Below, piece by piece: positions 1-7,722 of a DNA stretch of 34,861 bases. This DNA is from JACCYQ01 sp036675565 (GTDB taxonomy: Bacteria > Bacteroidota > Bacteroidia > Chitinophagales > Chitinophagaceae), in the NCBI GenBank assembly GCA_036675565.1, contig JAKFER010000092.1, positions 1 through 34,861 of the forward strand, written 5' to 3'. The notes below the pieces were generated by a model. It was not told the DNA's origin. It searched no databases and was given only the letters and a program-made list of their open reading frames with translations. The position numbers and the translations under genes are program-made. The number at the start of each line of letters is the position of its first letter. Positions within the stretch are counted from its first letter, which is position 1.

Positions 1-70
1 AGCTGAGAGGTTCAACGAACTACTGTTAATAAAAGACTTCAGGCAATTGGGTGCAATTTCTTACATTTAA
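1..70 (+). CDS. 3' end of an unidentified gene (partial)
   Basis: An open frame enters from the left edge (first full codon at position 2) and ends with TAA at 68-70. The visible tail reads AERFNELLLIKDFRQLGAISYI. It stops 3 nt before the next ATG, which fits the tight packing of the plus-strand genes. Too little is present to name a family. Confidence 0.5.
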   Translation, partial: AERFNELLLIKDFRQLGAISYI

Positions 71-73
71 TGA

Positions 74-436
74 ATGAAAATCACTTGTGGTAAATGCAAT
101 GAAATACTGGACCTTACCAGGATCTTCAAATATAGCTATTGCAAAAAGTGTCATGCAGAGTATATGCGGGAAAACAGGAGAAAGCATTCTGAATTGCCGC
201 CGGTGCAGAAATTCAAAGCAAATTCGAGGGCCTATGCAAATGCGTACCAACGGAGAGGGAAAGTAATTAAACAGCCCTGTTCTTCCTGTGGTTCAGAACA
301 AGCCGAAAAGCATCATGAAGATTATAGTAAACCATTGGATGTAAAATGGCTTTGCCGGCCTTGTCACATTGAATACCATAATGTGATTCGTGGAACACTA
401 AGTGAAATTCATCCAACGGAAAGGCATTATCCTTAA
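74..436 (+). CDS. HNH-like zinc-binding protein
   Basis: The 120-residue protein has an N-terminal zinc-ribbon pattern (CGKC near residue 6 and CKKC near residue 23). A second module begins with CSSCG and continues into HHEDYSKPLDVKWLCRPCH, with a final EYH. The HH-DY-KPL-WLC-CH pattern is typical of small phage HNH nuclease-like proteins. In many tailed phages an HNH protein lies beside the terminase genes and assists DNA cleavage at packaging; that role here is inferred from position only. The start at 74 is the first ATG giving the whole zinc module. A 14-nt gap separates it from the XRE gene, so the two are probably cotranscribed. Confidence 0.7.
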   Translation: MKITCGKCNEILDLTRIFKYSYCKKCHAEYMRENRRKHSELPPVQKFKANSRAYANAYQRRGKVIKQPCSSCGSEQAEKHHEDYSKPLDVKWLCRPCHIEYHNVIRGTLSEIHPTERHYP

Positions 437-450
437 AATATCCATTTTCA

Positions 451-750
451 ATGACACCAATATCTGAAACGATCCGAACTAAGATTATAGATTTAAGACG
501 CAAAGCCAATCTTTCACAAAGCCAGGTAGCTGAGTTTTTGAACATTGAGCAAAAAACATACGGACACTACGAAACCGGCCGGGCAAAGCCAAGTATTGAC
601 ACTCTTTTCCAGCTCACAAGGCTTTATTGTTTATCTGGAATAGATGAATTGATTTCAGGCCATGCGGAAAAGAAAACCACTTTAGTTGACAGGTATAAAT
701 CACTTCCATTTGAAAAAAGAAAGATCGTTGATTTCATTCTACAGAATTGA
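451..750 (+). CDS. XRE-family helix-turn-helix regulator
   Basis: A 99-residue protein with a Cro/CI-type HTH at about residues 8-62: the motif LSQSQVAEFLNIEQKTYGHY is followed by ETGRAKPSIDTLFQL. This fold binds palindromic operators as a dimer. The C-terminal 35 residues are short and charged (ISGHAEKKTT, SLPFEKRKIV) with no ligand or protease domain, so it is a small Cro-like or accessory regulator rather than a full CI repressor. Its stop codon ends 1 nt before the first copy of the TTGCTAA-N5-TTAGYAA palindrome. It is therefore the natural candidate for the protein reading those sites; this is inference. Confidence 0.85.
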   Translation: MTPISETIRTKIIDLRRKANLSQSQVAEFLNIEQKTYGHYETGRAKPSIDTLFQLTRLYCLSGIDELISGHAEKKTTLVDRYKSLPFEKRKIVDFILQN

Positions 751-751
751 T

Positions 752-770
752 TTGCTAAATAATTTAGTAT
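752..770. promoter_or_regulatory. Palindromic operator-like site, copy a (upstream of terminase)
   Basis: TTGCTAA, 5 nt, TTAGTAT: one of five copies of a 19-bp inverted repeat. It lies between the XRE gene and the small terminase start at 780. A TATTTTTG sequence (768-775), resembling the Bacteroidota -7 element, overlaps its right end, but the nearest upstream TTTG (751-754) is only 13 bp away. The promoter is therefore uncertain while the operator call rests on the shared palindrome. Confidence 0.65.
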
Positions 771-779
771 TTTTGGTTT

Positions 780-1328
780 ATGGAGTTGAACGAAAAAAAT
801 AAACAGTTCGCCAAAGAGTACGTCAAAGATTTCAATGGAACGCAGGCAGCTATCCGGGCTGGATATTCAAAGAAAACGGCAAAAGTTACCGCCGCCAAAC
901 TGCTAACAAAAGCTAACATTCAAAGTTTCATTAAGAAATTGCAGGAGAGAACAGCGGAAAGGGTTGAGATAACCAAAGAGAGACTTTTGAATGAGCTTTA
1001 CAAAATAGCTATTTCAGACGTTCGTAAAATATATACCGTAGATGGCTGTCTTGATCAGGCTAATATGCTTGATGATGATATCGCCCCGGCTATTGCAGGA
1101 GTTGAAACAAAGGATATAGTGATGGAGAATATAACGATCGGCAGAACTACTAAGCTAAAGATGTGGGATAAGATTTCAGCCATTCAGACAATAAATAAAA
1201 TGCTTGGCTTTAACGCCCCTGAAAAAACAGAATTATCAAACCCCGATGGAACCTTAAGGCCTGCTACCCCTTTCTCCGACAACCAGGTTGATAAAATAAT
1301 CACCGCGCTAAGAACTAAAAAGAAATGA
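780..1328 (+). CDS. terS: Terminase small subunit
   Basis: A 182-residue protein that recognises the phage genome for packaging. The N-terminus NEKNKQFAKEYVKDFNGTQ followed by AAIRAGYSKKTAKVTAAKLL is the classic Terminase_2 DNA-binding HTH (about residues 4-55). The central segment (ERLLNELYKIAISDVRKIY, then KMWDKISAIQTINKMLGF) matches the oligomerisation core of that family. The C-terminus is polar and variable, usual for the part that contacts the large subunit. ATG 1325 of the large subunit overlaps its stop (ATGA), so the two are translationally coupled. Confidence 0.9.
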   Translation: MELNEKNKQFAKEYVKDFNGTQAAIRAGYSKKTAKVTAAKLLTKANIQSFIKKLQERTAERVEITKERLLNELYKIAISDVRKIYTVDGCLDQANMLDDDIAPAIAGVETKDIVMENITIGRTTKLKMWDKISAIQTINKMLGFNAPEKTELSNPDGTLRPATPFSDNQVDKIITALRTKKK

Positions 1329-2758
1329 CTTTTAGAGCCGTTGAAGAATCTTTGCTCAATGAAATCCCGGATGAAATAAAAGAAGGACTTATTGCAAGCG
1401 GCGTTATTCCTGTGAATGATAAGTACGTTCAATTGTATAATCTTCCAGAGGGAACAAGTGTAGTAGTTCTTATCGGGGGCCGTGGCGGCGTTAAGACTAC
1501 GGAAGGCAGTAGGTTTGTAGCACTGAATAGTACTTTAGATAAAAAGCGTTGTGTTATACTTCGGGATGAAAAGGAATTGATCAGGGAAAGTATTTTGAAT
1601 GAAGTTCTTTTAAGGTATGACGAACACAATGCGTATTGGAATTTTGATAAAGATTTTACAAGGCTGGACACCGGAATAAAAGATAATGCAACCGGCGAAA
1701 TGCAGGTATTTACCAAAGGCTTCCGGGCAAGTAGCGGCCAAAAACAGGCAAATTTAAAGTCAGTGTCAAACGTTGATATCGCTTTAGTGGAAGAGGCTGA
1801 GGATATCAGGGACGAAAATAAATACAATACGTTTGCTGATTCAATCAGGAAAGAAGGTTCGCTGATAGTTATTATCTTAAATACGCCTGATACAAAGCAC
1901 TGGATAATTAAAAGGTTTTTCAATTTAATCCATGTTGATATTAAAGACGAAAACGGGTTGCCTGTTGAAGGTTATTTTGATATTGAACCAAAAAAGATTC
2001 CGGGGTTCGTTTGTATAAAAACTTCGTTCAAAGACAATCCGCATTTACCGGCTCACATCATTGACAACTATAATAATTACGGCAATCCAAAAAGCCATCT
2101 TTATAATTTACATTATTACCTCACAGCAATTTTAGGCTATGCATCTACGGGAAGAAAAGGTCAGGTACTAAAGAAAGTAAAGCCTATCACTTTAGCGGAA
2201 TATTTAAAGCTACCGTACAAAGAATACATAGGGCAAGACTTTGGCACCAGCTCCCCGGCCGGGACCGTTGGCGTAAAGAAGTTTAAAAATACTTCGTGGT
2301 GCAGGGAGATCAATTATAAACCACTGCCAACGCTTGACATCGGTAAAATGTATTGCACATTAAAAATCCATCCGACAAGAGACGAGATAATTGCTGATAG
2401 CGCCGATCCAAAAGCGATTGATAAATTAATTAAAGGATGGAATAATGAAGAGCTTCACCCATCCGACTTCGCTAAGTACCCCAATCTTAGAAACGGCTGG
2501 AATGTTATACCAGCACGGAAAGGCGCTGATAGCGTTAATTACGGCATAGATAATATGACTGCAATGAATCTTTATGCAGTTGAAGAATCAATTGATCTAT
2601 GGGATGAGATTGCGAATTATGTATATGCTCAGGATAAATATTTCAACTATACAAATGATCCTATTGATGATTATAATCACCTAATAGATCCCTGGCGTTA
2701 CGTTCTTAATCATCTCGATTTAACAACAGGATCTTCCGGCATGGAAAGAGGAAATTAA
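1325..2758 (+). CDS. terL: Terminase large subunit (ATPase and nuclease)
   Basis: The 477-residue packaging motor. ATPase part: a Walker A-like loop GGRGGVKT at about residues 51-58, Walker B hydrophobics plus acids (VDIALVEEAED, about 150-160) and a coupling motif ILNTP (about 184-188). Nuclease part: GQDFG (Asp about 305), IIADSADPK (about 355-363) and NHLIDPWRY (about 451-459), the spaced acidic triad of RNase H-like terminase nucleases. The length is normal. Walker A is unusual: Val stands where Gly precedes the catalytic Lys. The start overlaps the small subunit stop by 4 nt. Confidence 0.93.
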   Translation: MTFRAVEESLLNEIPDEIKEGLIASGVIPVNDKYVQLYNLPEGTSVVVLIGGRGGVKTTEGSRFVALNSTLDKKRCVILRDEKELIRESILNEVLLRYDEHNAYWNFDKDFTRLDTGIKDNATGEMQVFTKGFRASSGQKQANLKSVSNVDIALVEEAEDIRDENKYNTFADSIRKEGSLIVIILNTPDTKHWIIKRFFNLIHVDIKDENGLPVEGYFDIEPKKIPGFVCIKTSFKDNPHLPAHIIDNYNNYGNPKSHLYNLHYYLTAILGYASTGRKGQVLKKVKPITLAEYLKLPYKEYIGQDFGTSSPAGTVGVKKFKNTSWCREINYKPLPTLDIGKMYCTLKIHPTRDEIIADSADPKAIDKLIKGWNNEELHPSDFAKYPNLRNGWNVIPARKGADSVNYGIDNMTAMNLYAVEESIDLWDEIANYVYAQDKYFNYTNDPIDDYNHLIDPWRYVLNHLDLTTGSSGMERGN

Positions 2759-2772
2759 TTAACTTTATAGCT

Positions 2773-3039
2773 ATGAGCGTTTGTAATAATCAATATATAC
2801 CTCAGCTTGACATTTGCACAGAAAGAGTATGCTCAATTTTATTATCAGGAGATATTGAATCTGGAACAATTGAAGTCGCAGAGGTAGAAAAAGGAAACGT
2901 ATGGAAATTCAGGCTTACGCATAACCAGCACGTAAATTACGATAGCAGTATTTCCGGGGTAATTGATAAAAACGTATCGTTAACCAAAGGTGAAAAGTAT
3001 GATATTTTAAAAGCCCTGAACTTAATCCATAAGCCTTAA
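2773..3039 (+). CDS. Small phage protein of unknown function
   Basis: An 88-residue protein, starting 14 nt after the large terminase stop and followed 2 nt later by another small gene. It is soluble, has three Cys near the N-terminus (SVCNN, DICTERVCS) and an alternating beta-strand pattern in the middle (GTIEVAEVEKGNVWKFRLTH). The end, KYDILKALNLIHKP, is likely helical. No family is recognised. Position between terminase and portal suggests a head- or tail-associated role, but nothing in the sequence proves this. Confidence 0.7.
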   Translation: MSVCNNQYIPQLDICTERVCSILLSGDIESGTIEVAEVEKGNVWKFRLTHNQHVNYDSSISGVIDKNVSLTKGEKYDILKALNLIHKP

Positions 3040-3041
3040 TC

Positions 3042-3305
3042 ATGAATACCTGTTCTGATATCTCATACCCATTGCAATTTTCTTTATGCGACGCCTACCC
3101 TAAACAAAAGCCTACTATTGGGAGATTAAAGTTTTCTCCTGAAATAGCGGAGCTAACAAAAGGCAAGACGTTTGAAGAAATAAAAACCTTTCTTTCTGAG
3201 CACTCATTCACCTATAGCCAATCGGATGACACTATGAATATTTTAACCATTGCAAACCCGAACGATCAGGCCGGATTGCGAATATCATTCGATTTTAATA
3301 AATAA
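3042..3305 (+). CDS. Small phage protein of unknown function
   Basis: An 87-residue protein closely following the gene that ends at 3039 and the last gene before a 142-nt non-coding leader with a strong promoter. The sequence has FEEIKTFLSEHSFTYSQSDD and a likely beta segment NILTIANPNDQAGLRISFDF at the end. No signal peptide or membrane segment. Function unknown. Confidence 0.7.
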   Translation: MNTCSDISYPLQFSLCDAYPKQKPTIGRLKFSPEIAELTKGKTFEEIKTFLSEHSFTYSQSDDTMNILTIANPNDQAGLRISFDFNK

Positions 3306-3362
3306 ATTATAGGCGGGTAACGCTATTCTTATGACCAATAAAAGAAGTTTCTAAAAATATAT

Positions 3363-3394
3363 TTTGCTAATTCCTTTAGTAAAGTATAAATTTG
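3363..3394 (+). promoter_or_regulatory. Bacteroidota-type promoter with embedded palindrome, copy b
   Basis: A -33 element TTTG (3363-3366) and a -7 element TAAATTTG (3387-3394) are separated by exactly 20 bp, the Bacteroidota sigma-ABfr arrangement. The palindrome TTGCTAA-TTCCT-TTAGTAA (3364-3382) overlaps the -33 box and fills most of the spacer, the position expected for an operator. The predicted transcript starts near 3400, giving a leader of about 48 nt before the gene at 3448. Confidence 0.8.
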
Positions 3395-3447
3395 TTCTCG
3401 TACATGCCAGGTGACGGCAGAAATAATCAAATTCAAAATCTTAAATC

Positions 3448-4083
3448 ATGGATTTATTTCTCTGTCCCCCTCCGGCTGCTATAGCAAACATTCCAACTTT
3501 TACATGCCCTATTCGCTGGGATCAGATCCAGAAAATCCTTTTCAGAAGGATTGAGGGTAAAGTAGCTTTAACAACTGCATCCGCCCTGCTTTCAGCTACA
3601 ATCACGCCCCTGCTTTCAGCAATCGACGACACGAAACTAATCGTCTCCCCACTTCTTTCTAATGTTATTATTCCGCCAAATGAAATTCTTAAAGAGGGCG
3701 GTAATGACAATACAACCTTAAATGGCGTTCCTCAATTCAGAGGGCTTGGATTTGCAGGCGGTACAGCTCAGTTGAGAAATGCACCTGGAACAGTGGCCGC
3801 AGCAATTGGTGCCATCACTCCTGAAAGCTCTGTTCAACCGGGACAAACAAATATCGAAGCAATCTTTGTTCAAAAAGATGGAAAGATCATCGGACGTGTG
3901 CCAACGGGTGTGGAGTTTCACGGATTCTCGATTTACAATTTCGTAATTACTGATGTTAGCTCCGAAGGTTTCGGAAGAGACAACGTTTATAATATTTCAT
4001 TTGACCTGGCTCCGGGCTGGTCAGATAACCACACAATGTTGACGCCTACCGATTACAGTGCGTTAACTATTGTGAATGCTTAA
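3448..4083 (+). CDS. Structural protein, possibly the major tail tube protein
   Basis: A 211-residue soluble protein, rich in beta-type sequence and small residues, with no signal peptide. Segments include PIRWDQIQKILFRRI near residues 21-35 and DGKIIGRVPTGVEFHGFSIY near 143-162. It has its own strong promoter and a separate leader, as expected for an abundant virion protein. No obvious tail tube gene is present at the usual place between the tail terminator and the tail chaperone, so this is a candidate for a displaced tail tube. A head decoration or other abundant virion protein is also possible. The identification rests on context, not on a recognised motif. Confidence 0.6.
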   Translation: MDLFLCPPPAAIANIPTFTCPIRWDQIQKILFRRIEGKVALTTASALLSATITPLLSAIDDTKLIVSPLLSNVIIPPNEILKEGGNDNTTLNGVPQFRGLGFAGGTAQLRNAPGTVAAAIGAITPESSVQPGQTNIEAIFVQKDGKIIGRVPTGVEFHGFSIYNFVITDVSSEGFGRDNVYNISFDLAPGWSDNHTMLTPTDYSALTIVNA

Positions 4084-4087
4084 TACA

Positions 4088-4321
4088 ATGGCTGAAACAA
4101 AAGTAAAGCTGTCATGCAGTGTTCTGGAAAAGAAAGACGTTGAGTACGGGATTACTCACGCACAGTCGCTGCTTGACCTGGAAAAAAAAATTGGAGTTGA
4201 AAATTGGAAATTAACCGACAATAAATTCATGCTGAAAGATGGCATTATCCAAAGAGCAAATAGTAAGCCTGATAAAGGAACCAAAGGCGAAAGCTCAACT
4301 GATAAAGGCTCTCAAGCATGA
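4088..4321 (+). CDS. Small protein overlapping the portal gene
   Basis: Starting at the ATG at 4088 (MAETKVKLSCSVLEKKDVEY), the product is 77 residues. An upstream in-frame ATG at 4076 would overlap the preceding gene by 8 nt and add four residues. The first 50 residues look folded (HAQSLLDLEKKIGVENWKLT). The last 27 are polar and low in complexity (SKPDKGTKGESSTDKGSQA) and are encoded within the 83 nt shared with the portal gene. Function unknown. Confidence 0.65.
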   Translation: MAETKVKLSCSVLEKKDVEYGITHAQSLLDLEKKIGVENWKLTDNKFMLKDGIIQRANSKPDKGTKGESSTDKGSQA

Positions 4322-5951
4322 ACAAAGGGTTAGGTTTCATGCGGAAGAATCTACGGACGAGAATGAATGCAGCCCCTATTTAATTGATTTCTGGGCTTGG
4401 GTTGCCAGGTTTTTACCGGCCGATAAGTTTACAATGTTCAAAAATATAATGGGATTTCCCATTTATACAAATGAACTGATAAAAGGAATAGCTGAAGAGT
4501 ATGCTAAGGTGTATGAATCGCAAAATAGTTCTTTCACATACGAATTTTCAAGCGAAACAATAGAATCAGAGTTTAAGGCTTTTTTGCGAGATATAGACTT
4601 TTGGTCAAACTGGAAAGATGAAAGTGCTGAAGCTATGCTTACTGCTATCAATAGTATTTTGATAGTTGATTTGCCTGCTGAAGCATTAGAAGAGGCAAGG
4701 CCATACTACTATTTTCAGAGCATTGATGCTGTTGAGGATCTTGCAATAAATGCACTGGGAGGGATTGAGTATATACTGGTAAAGGAAAGCGAAGAGTCTT
4801 ATTTCTTCATTGATGATTTCCGGTATGCCAGGTATCAAAAAACTTCTCAGGATAATTTCTTAGAAGTTCTTTCAAGCCCTCACGGCCTCGGTTATTGCCC
4901 GGCTACTTTCTTTTGGAAGGAATCTATCAAAAAGAAAAAGCCGCTGATCAAACGCTCCCCTATTACGCCGGCTTTGACAAATCTTAATTGGCTTTTATTC
5001 TTTGAAACTGCCAGGCGTTGTTTAGAGACTTATGCTGCTTATCCGATCATAACATCGTTCAAGGACAAGTGTACATACTTTGAGCAAAGAGAAGATCAGC
5101 AGATTTATTGTAATGCAGGTTTTATTGATCGTGGTCTGGGACCGGTCCCTTGTCCTGCTTGTGCAAGTAACAAGATCATTGGTCCCGGCACATGGTTTAA
5201 AGTTCCAATGCCTTCCAGTAAAGAGCAGGCTAATAATATTGATGCAGTAAAAGTCATACCAGCGGAAAGAAATTCATTGGATTACTGTACCGAAAGATCA
5301 GCCGAGATATGGGACGAAATCTTTTATGATTGTGTTGGCTATGGTGGCGATGATATGCAAAGCCAGGCGGTCAATGAAAAACAAGTAAGAGCAGGATTTG
5401 AGAGTAAGCAAAACATCCTCATTGGATTAAAAGAAAACCTTGAAGCTTCTCACAAGTTCGTAGTTGATACAATGGCCCGGATAAGATACGGCTCGGCTTT
5501 TAAGAATTCAACTATCAACTATGGAACTGATTTTTATTTGAAATCAAGTTCTGAAGCGGTGAGTGAATATAAAGAAGCGAAAACGGCAGGTGTGCCGAAT
5601 TACTTTATCAATCATAAAAGAAATCAGATTGACAGTATAAGCACAAAAGGGAATGAAACTGATCAGGAAAGATTGTTTATTCTGAAGCATTTGGAACCGT
5701 GGCTGGATATGAGTTTGAGCGAAGCGAAGGGGTTACAATTAGATTTAAGCAACCGGGAAATGTTTATGTTGAAATCAGATTTTAGCCGGTTGATATTGAA
5801 GTTTGAAAGTGAGTATGGAAGTATAGTAGAATTCGGAAGTCTTATAGACTTTAAAATAAAAATAGATCGCATTAATCAACAACTTTTAAAATATGTCAAA
5901 GAAGACTACCCCAAGCCCAAAGAGCCAGCCGCAGGAAAACCAATCATCTGA
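4239..5951 (+). CDS. Portal protein
   Basis: The 570-residue size, acidic-aromatic composition and position between terminase and scaffold/capsid fit a portal. The N-terminal helix MALSKEQIVSLIKEPKAKAQ is followed by a charged region and a long mixed core. A cysteine cluster at about residues 278-310 (CTYFE, YCNAG, CPAC) followed by GPGTWFKVPMP looks like a zinc-stabilised insertion; I have seen this arrangement in portal-like proteins of Bacteroidota phages. The C-terminus is helical. The only sensible start, 4239, lies inside the upstream gene in another frame (83-nt overlap), and the 3' end overlaps the next gene by 59 nt. Confidence 0.75.
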   Translation: MALSKEQIVSLIKEPKAKAQLIKALKHEQRVRFHAEESTDENECSPYLIDFWAWVARFLPADKFTMFKNIMGFPIYTNELIKGIAEEYAKVYESQNSSFTYEFSSETIESEFKAFLRDIDFWSNWKDESAEAMLTAINSILIVDLPAEALEEARPYYYFQSIDAVEDLAINALGGIEYILVKESEESYFFIDDFRYARYQKTSQDNFLEVLSSPHGLGYCPATFFWKESIKKKKPLIKRSPITPALTNLNWLLFFETARRCLETYAAYPIITSFKDKCTYFEQREDQQIYCNAGFIDRGLGPVPCPACASNKIIGPGTWFKVPMPSSKEQANNIDAVKVIPAERNSLDYCTERSAEIWDEIFYDCVGYGGDDMQSQAVNEKQVRAGFESKQNILIGLKENLEASHKFVVDTMARIRYGSAFKNSTINYGTDFYLKSSSEAVSEYKEAKTAGVPNYFINHKRNQIDSISTKGNETDQERLFILKHLEPWLDMSLSEAKGLQLDLSNREMFMLKSDFSRLILKFESEYGSIVEFGSLIDFKIKIDRINQQLLKYVKEDYPKPKEPAAGKPII

Positions 5952-6225
5952 AAAGGTGTCTTTCGGCAACCAGGATAAGGATAAAAAATACGACTTATCA
6001 AAACTGAATATTCCAGAAGGCCATTACGTGGTAAGGCATTTTAGTTCTGTTGTATTGGCGAATGGTCAGAAAATGGAAGATCCTACTACCAGCCGTTTCC
6101 AGGTGTACGATAAAATGACTTTTGAGAATCTAAGCAAACAGAAAGTAAAAGATGGAAAGCAGGTAGCATCGCAGTTTGAAGCCCTTGGTTTGAACGTGGA
6201 TGTATTACATAATCCAACAAAATAA
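5893..6225 (+). CDS. Small soluble protein of unknown function downstream of portal
   Basis: A 110-residue protein whose first 20 residues (Ser/Pro/Gln/Lys-rich, likely disordered) are encoded within the end of the portal gene. The remainder contains PEGHYVVRHFSSVVLANGQ, a beta-type segment, and SQFEALGLNVDVLHNP at the end. No catalytic motif. Its place between portal and scaffold suggests a head-assembly role; that is inference. Confidence 0.7.
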   Translation: MSKKTTPSPKSQPQENQSSEKVSFGNQDKDKKYDLSKLNIPEGHYVVRHFSSVVLANGQKMEDPTTSRFQVYDKMTFENLSKQKVKDGKQVASQFEALGLNVDVLHNPTK

Positions 6226-6263
6226 TTATCGAAAAACCATCATTAAAAAATCAAACAATAAAA

Positions 6264-6692
6264 TTGAAAAACCTATTTTCCGTTGTACTGCTTTTAGTCC
6301 TCAGTTTTGGAAAAGCTGAGGCACAAACCAGTTTTATTTCAGATGATAACGGTAGCGTCCTCGATACGGTAGCAACCGCCGATCTTACAAAAACTTTTGT
6401 TCTGACAACGGAGATAACCGGCTCTTCAAATATTGTAGAAATACAATTCACAGCGACTAAGATTTCCGGTACAGTTGCCGGTACAGTTACTGTACAAACG
6501 TCTTTGGACGGTATTGACTGGTACACGGCGCAGGGCACCACGGCTTATACCTTAACCGATGCTACACAAACCACTTCGTTTAAAATAACGAATTACGGCG
6601 CCCGGCATATTCGAATACTAACGGTTGGCACTGGTACGATGTCGGCACAGTTAAAAGCGAAGTATATAGGCAGAAAGGTTTCAACTCTTTAG
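6264..6692 (+). CDS. Secreted beta-sandwich protein of the structural cluster (TTG start)
   Basis: A 142-residue protein with a clear signal peptide: MKNLFSVVLLLVLSFGKAEA, with Gln as the first mature residue. The mature part is a beta-rich domain with VQTSLDGIDWYTAQGTTAY and KITNYGARHIRILTV. I associate this pattern (SLDG-x-W followed by an aromatic-rich strand) with small virion-associated domains of Bacteroidota phages. The start codon is TTG; no ATG in frame preserves the signal peptide. It sits between portal and scaffold genes. Export of a head-cluster protein is odd. It may decorate the virion or act at the cell envelope. Confidence 0.7.
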   Translation: MKNLFSVVLLLVLSFGKAEAQTSFISDDNGSVLDTVATADLTKTFVLTTEITGSSNIVEIQFTATKISGTVAGTVTVQTSLDGIDWYTAQGTTAYTLTDATQTTSFKITNYGARHIRILTVGTGTMSAQLKAKYIGRKVSTL

Positions 6693-6728
6693 TTCTTATT
6701 TTTTTATTATAAAACATAAATGTGACTT

Positions 6729-7655
6729 ATGCCATTAACAATTGAAGCTATCAATGCAGAATTGACAGCACAACCAGAGTTGAAAAAAACTCTTTTAGGT
6801 TCTTTGAAATCAGATTTTACTGAAAGCTTAAAAGCTGAAGGCGTTACGGTTCGTAGTAAAGATGAGGAAAGTGAGTTCCTTAAAAATTATGAAACCAATA
6901 TCATCCCGACTAAGGTACAAGCTGAGATCGGTGCAAAAATAAAAGCTGTACACGATCAGTATGATAATGACCTTCTGGAATTATTGGGAGAAAAGAAAGC
7001 TCCTAATGAAAAGACTTATGATTTCATGAAGCGCAAGCTGACTGAAATGAAAGCAAAAAAAGCAGGCGGTAATGATGATCCTGTTTTAGCAGATCAGATC
7101 AAAGCCTTGCAGGCTCAGATAAAAGAACGTGAAAGCTATGTCGCTCCTGATGAAGTAGAAAAGCTTAAAGGTAAATATTTCAGTGAGCACGTTGCTTTAA
7201 GGCTTACTAATAGCCTGGACAAAAAACCAATCGCTGTACCGGCTCATATCACAGATGAAAAAGCAAAACAGCTTTACATCGAATCACAGCGGGGTTTTAT
7301 CAGAAGTGCTTTCATGGGCAAGTTTACCGCAAAGCATGATGATAAAGGGAATATAGTTTATTATGAAGGCGATAAACTATTGACAGACCCGAAAACAGCG
7401 GCGCCTTTAACAGAAGAGCAATTGGTTGATCAACACTTTGCATTTTATTTCGTGCCAGAAAAAGCGCCGGTAAAAGGCGGCGGATCTGGCAAACAGGAAG
7501 GAAAAGAAGTTGACACTAATGAAGCGAATCTGAAAACAAAAATGGAAGTAATAAAGCACCTTAAAGCAAAGGGTATGTCGCAAGGTGCCGCAGATTTCAA
7601 TAAAGAATATAGCAGAATCATAAAAGATTACGCTATTACCGAGCCGGGAGAATAA
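6729..7655 (+). CDS. Putative capsid scaffolding protein
   Basis: A 308-residue, highly charged, largely helical protein directly upstream of the major capsid gene, the usual place for scaffold. Likely coiled-coil stretches include KAVHDQYDNDLLELLGEKK, MKRKLTEMKAKKA and DQIKALQAQIKERESYV (about residues 75-140). There is a Gly/Lys-rich linker (VKGGGSGKQEGKE) near residue 250 and a helical tail. No protease motif is seen, so no fused maturation protease is indicated. The leader has a GTGAC sequence 3 nt before the ATG. Identification is from composition and synteny. Confidence 0.7.
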   Translation: MPLTIEAINAELTAQPELKKTLLGSLKSDFTESLKAEGVTVRSKDEESEFLKNYETNIIPTKVQAEIGAKIKAVHDQYDNDLLELLGEKKAPNEKTYDFMKRKLTEMKAKKAGGNDDPVLADQIKALQAQIKERESYVAPDEVEKLKGKYFSEHVALRLTNSLDKKPIAVPAHITDEKAKQLYIESQRGFIRSAFMGKFTAKHDDKGNIVYYEGDKLLTDPKTAAPLTEEQLVDQHFAFYFVPEKAPVKGGGSGKQEGKEVDTNEANLKTKMEVIKHLKAKGMSQGAADFNKEYSRIIKDYAITEPGE

Positions 7656-7722
7656 CCGGCAATTCGATTGGCAATGTGACCGCCATGAACAAATAATTTA
7701 AAAACATTTTAAAAGTTAAATC

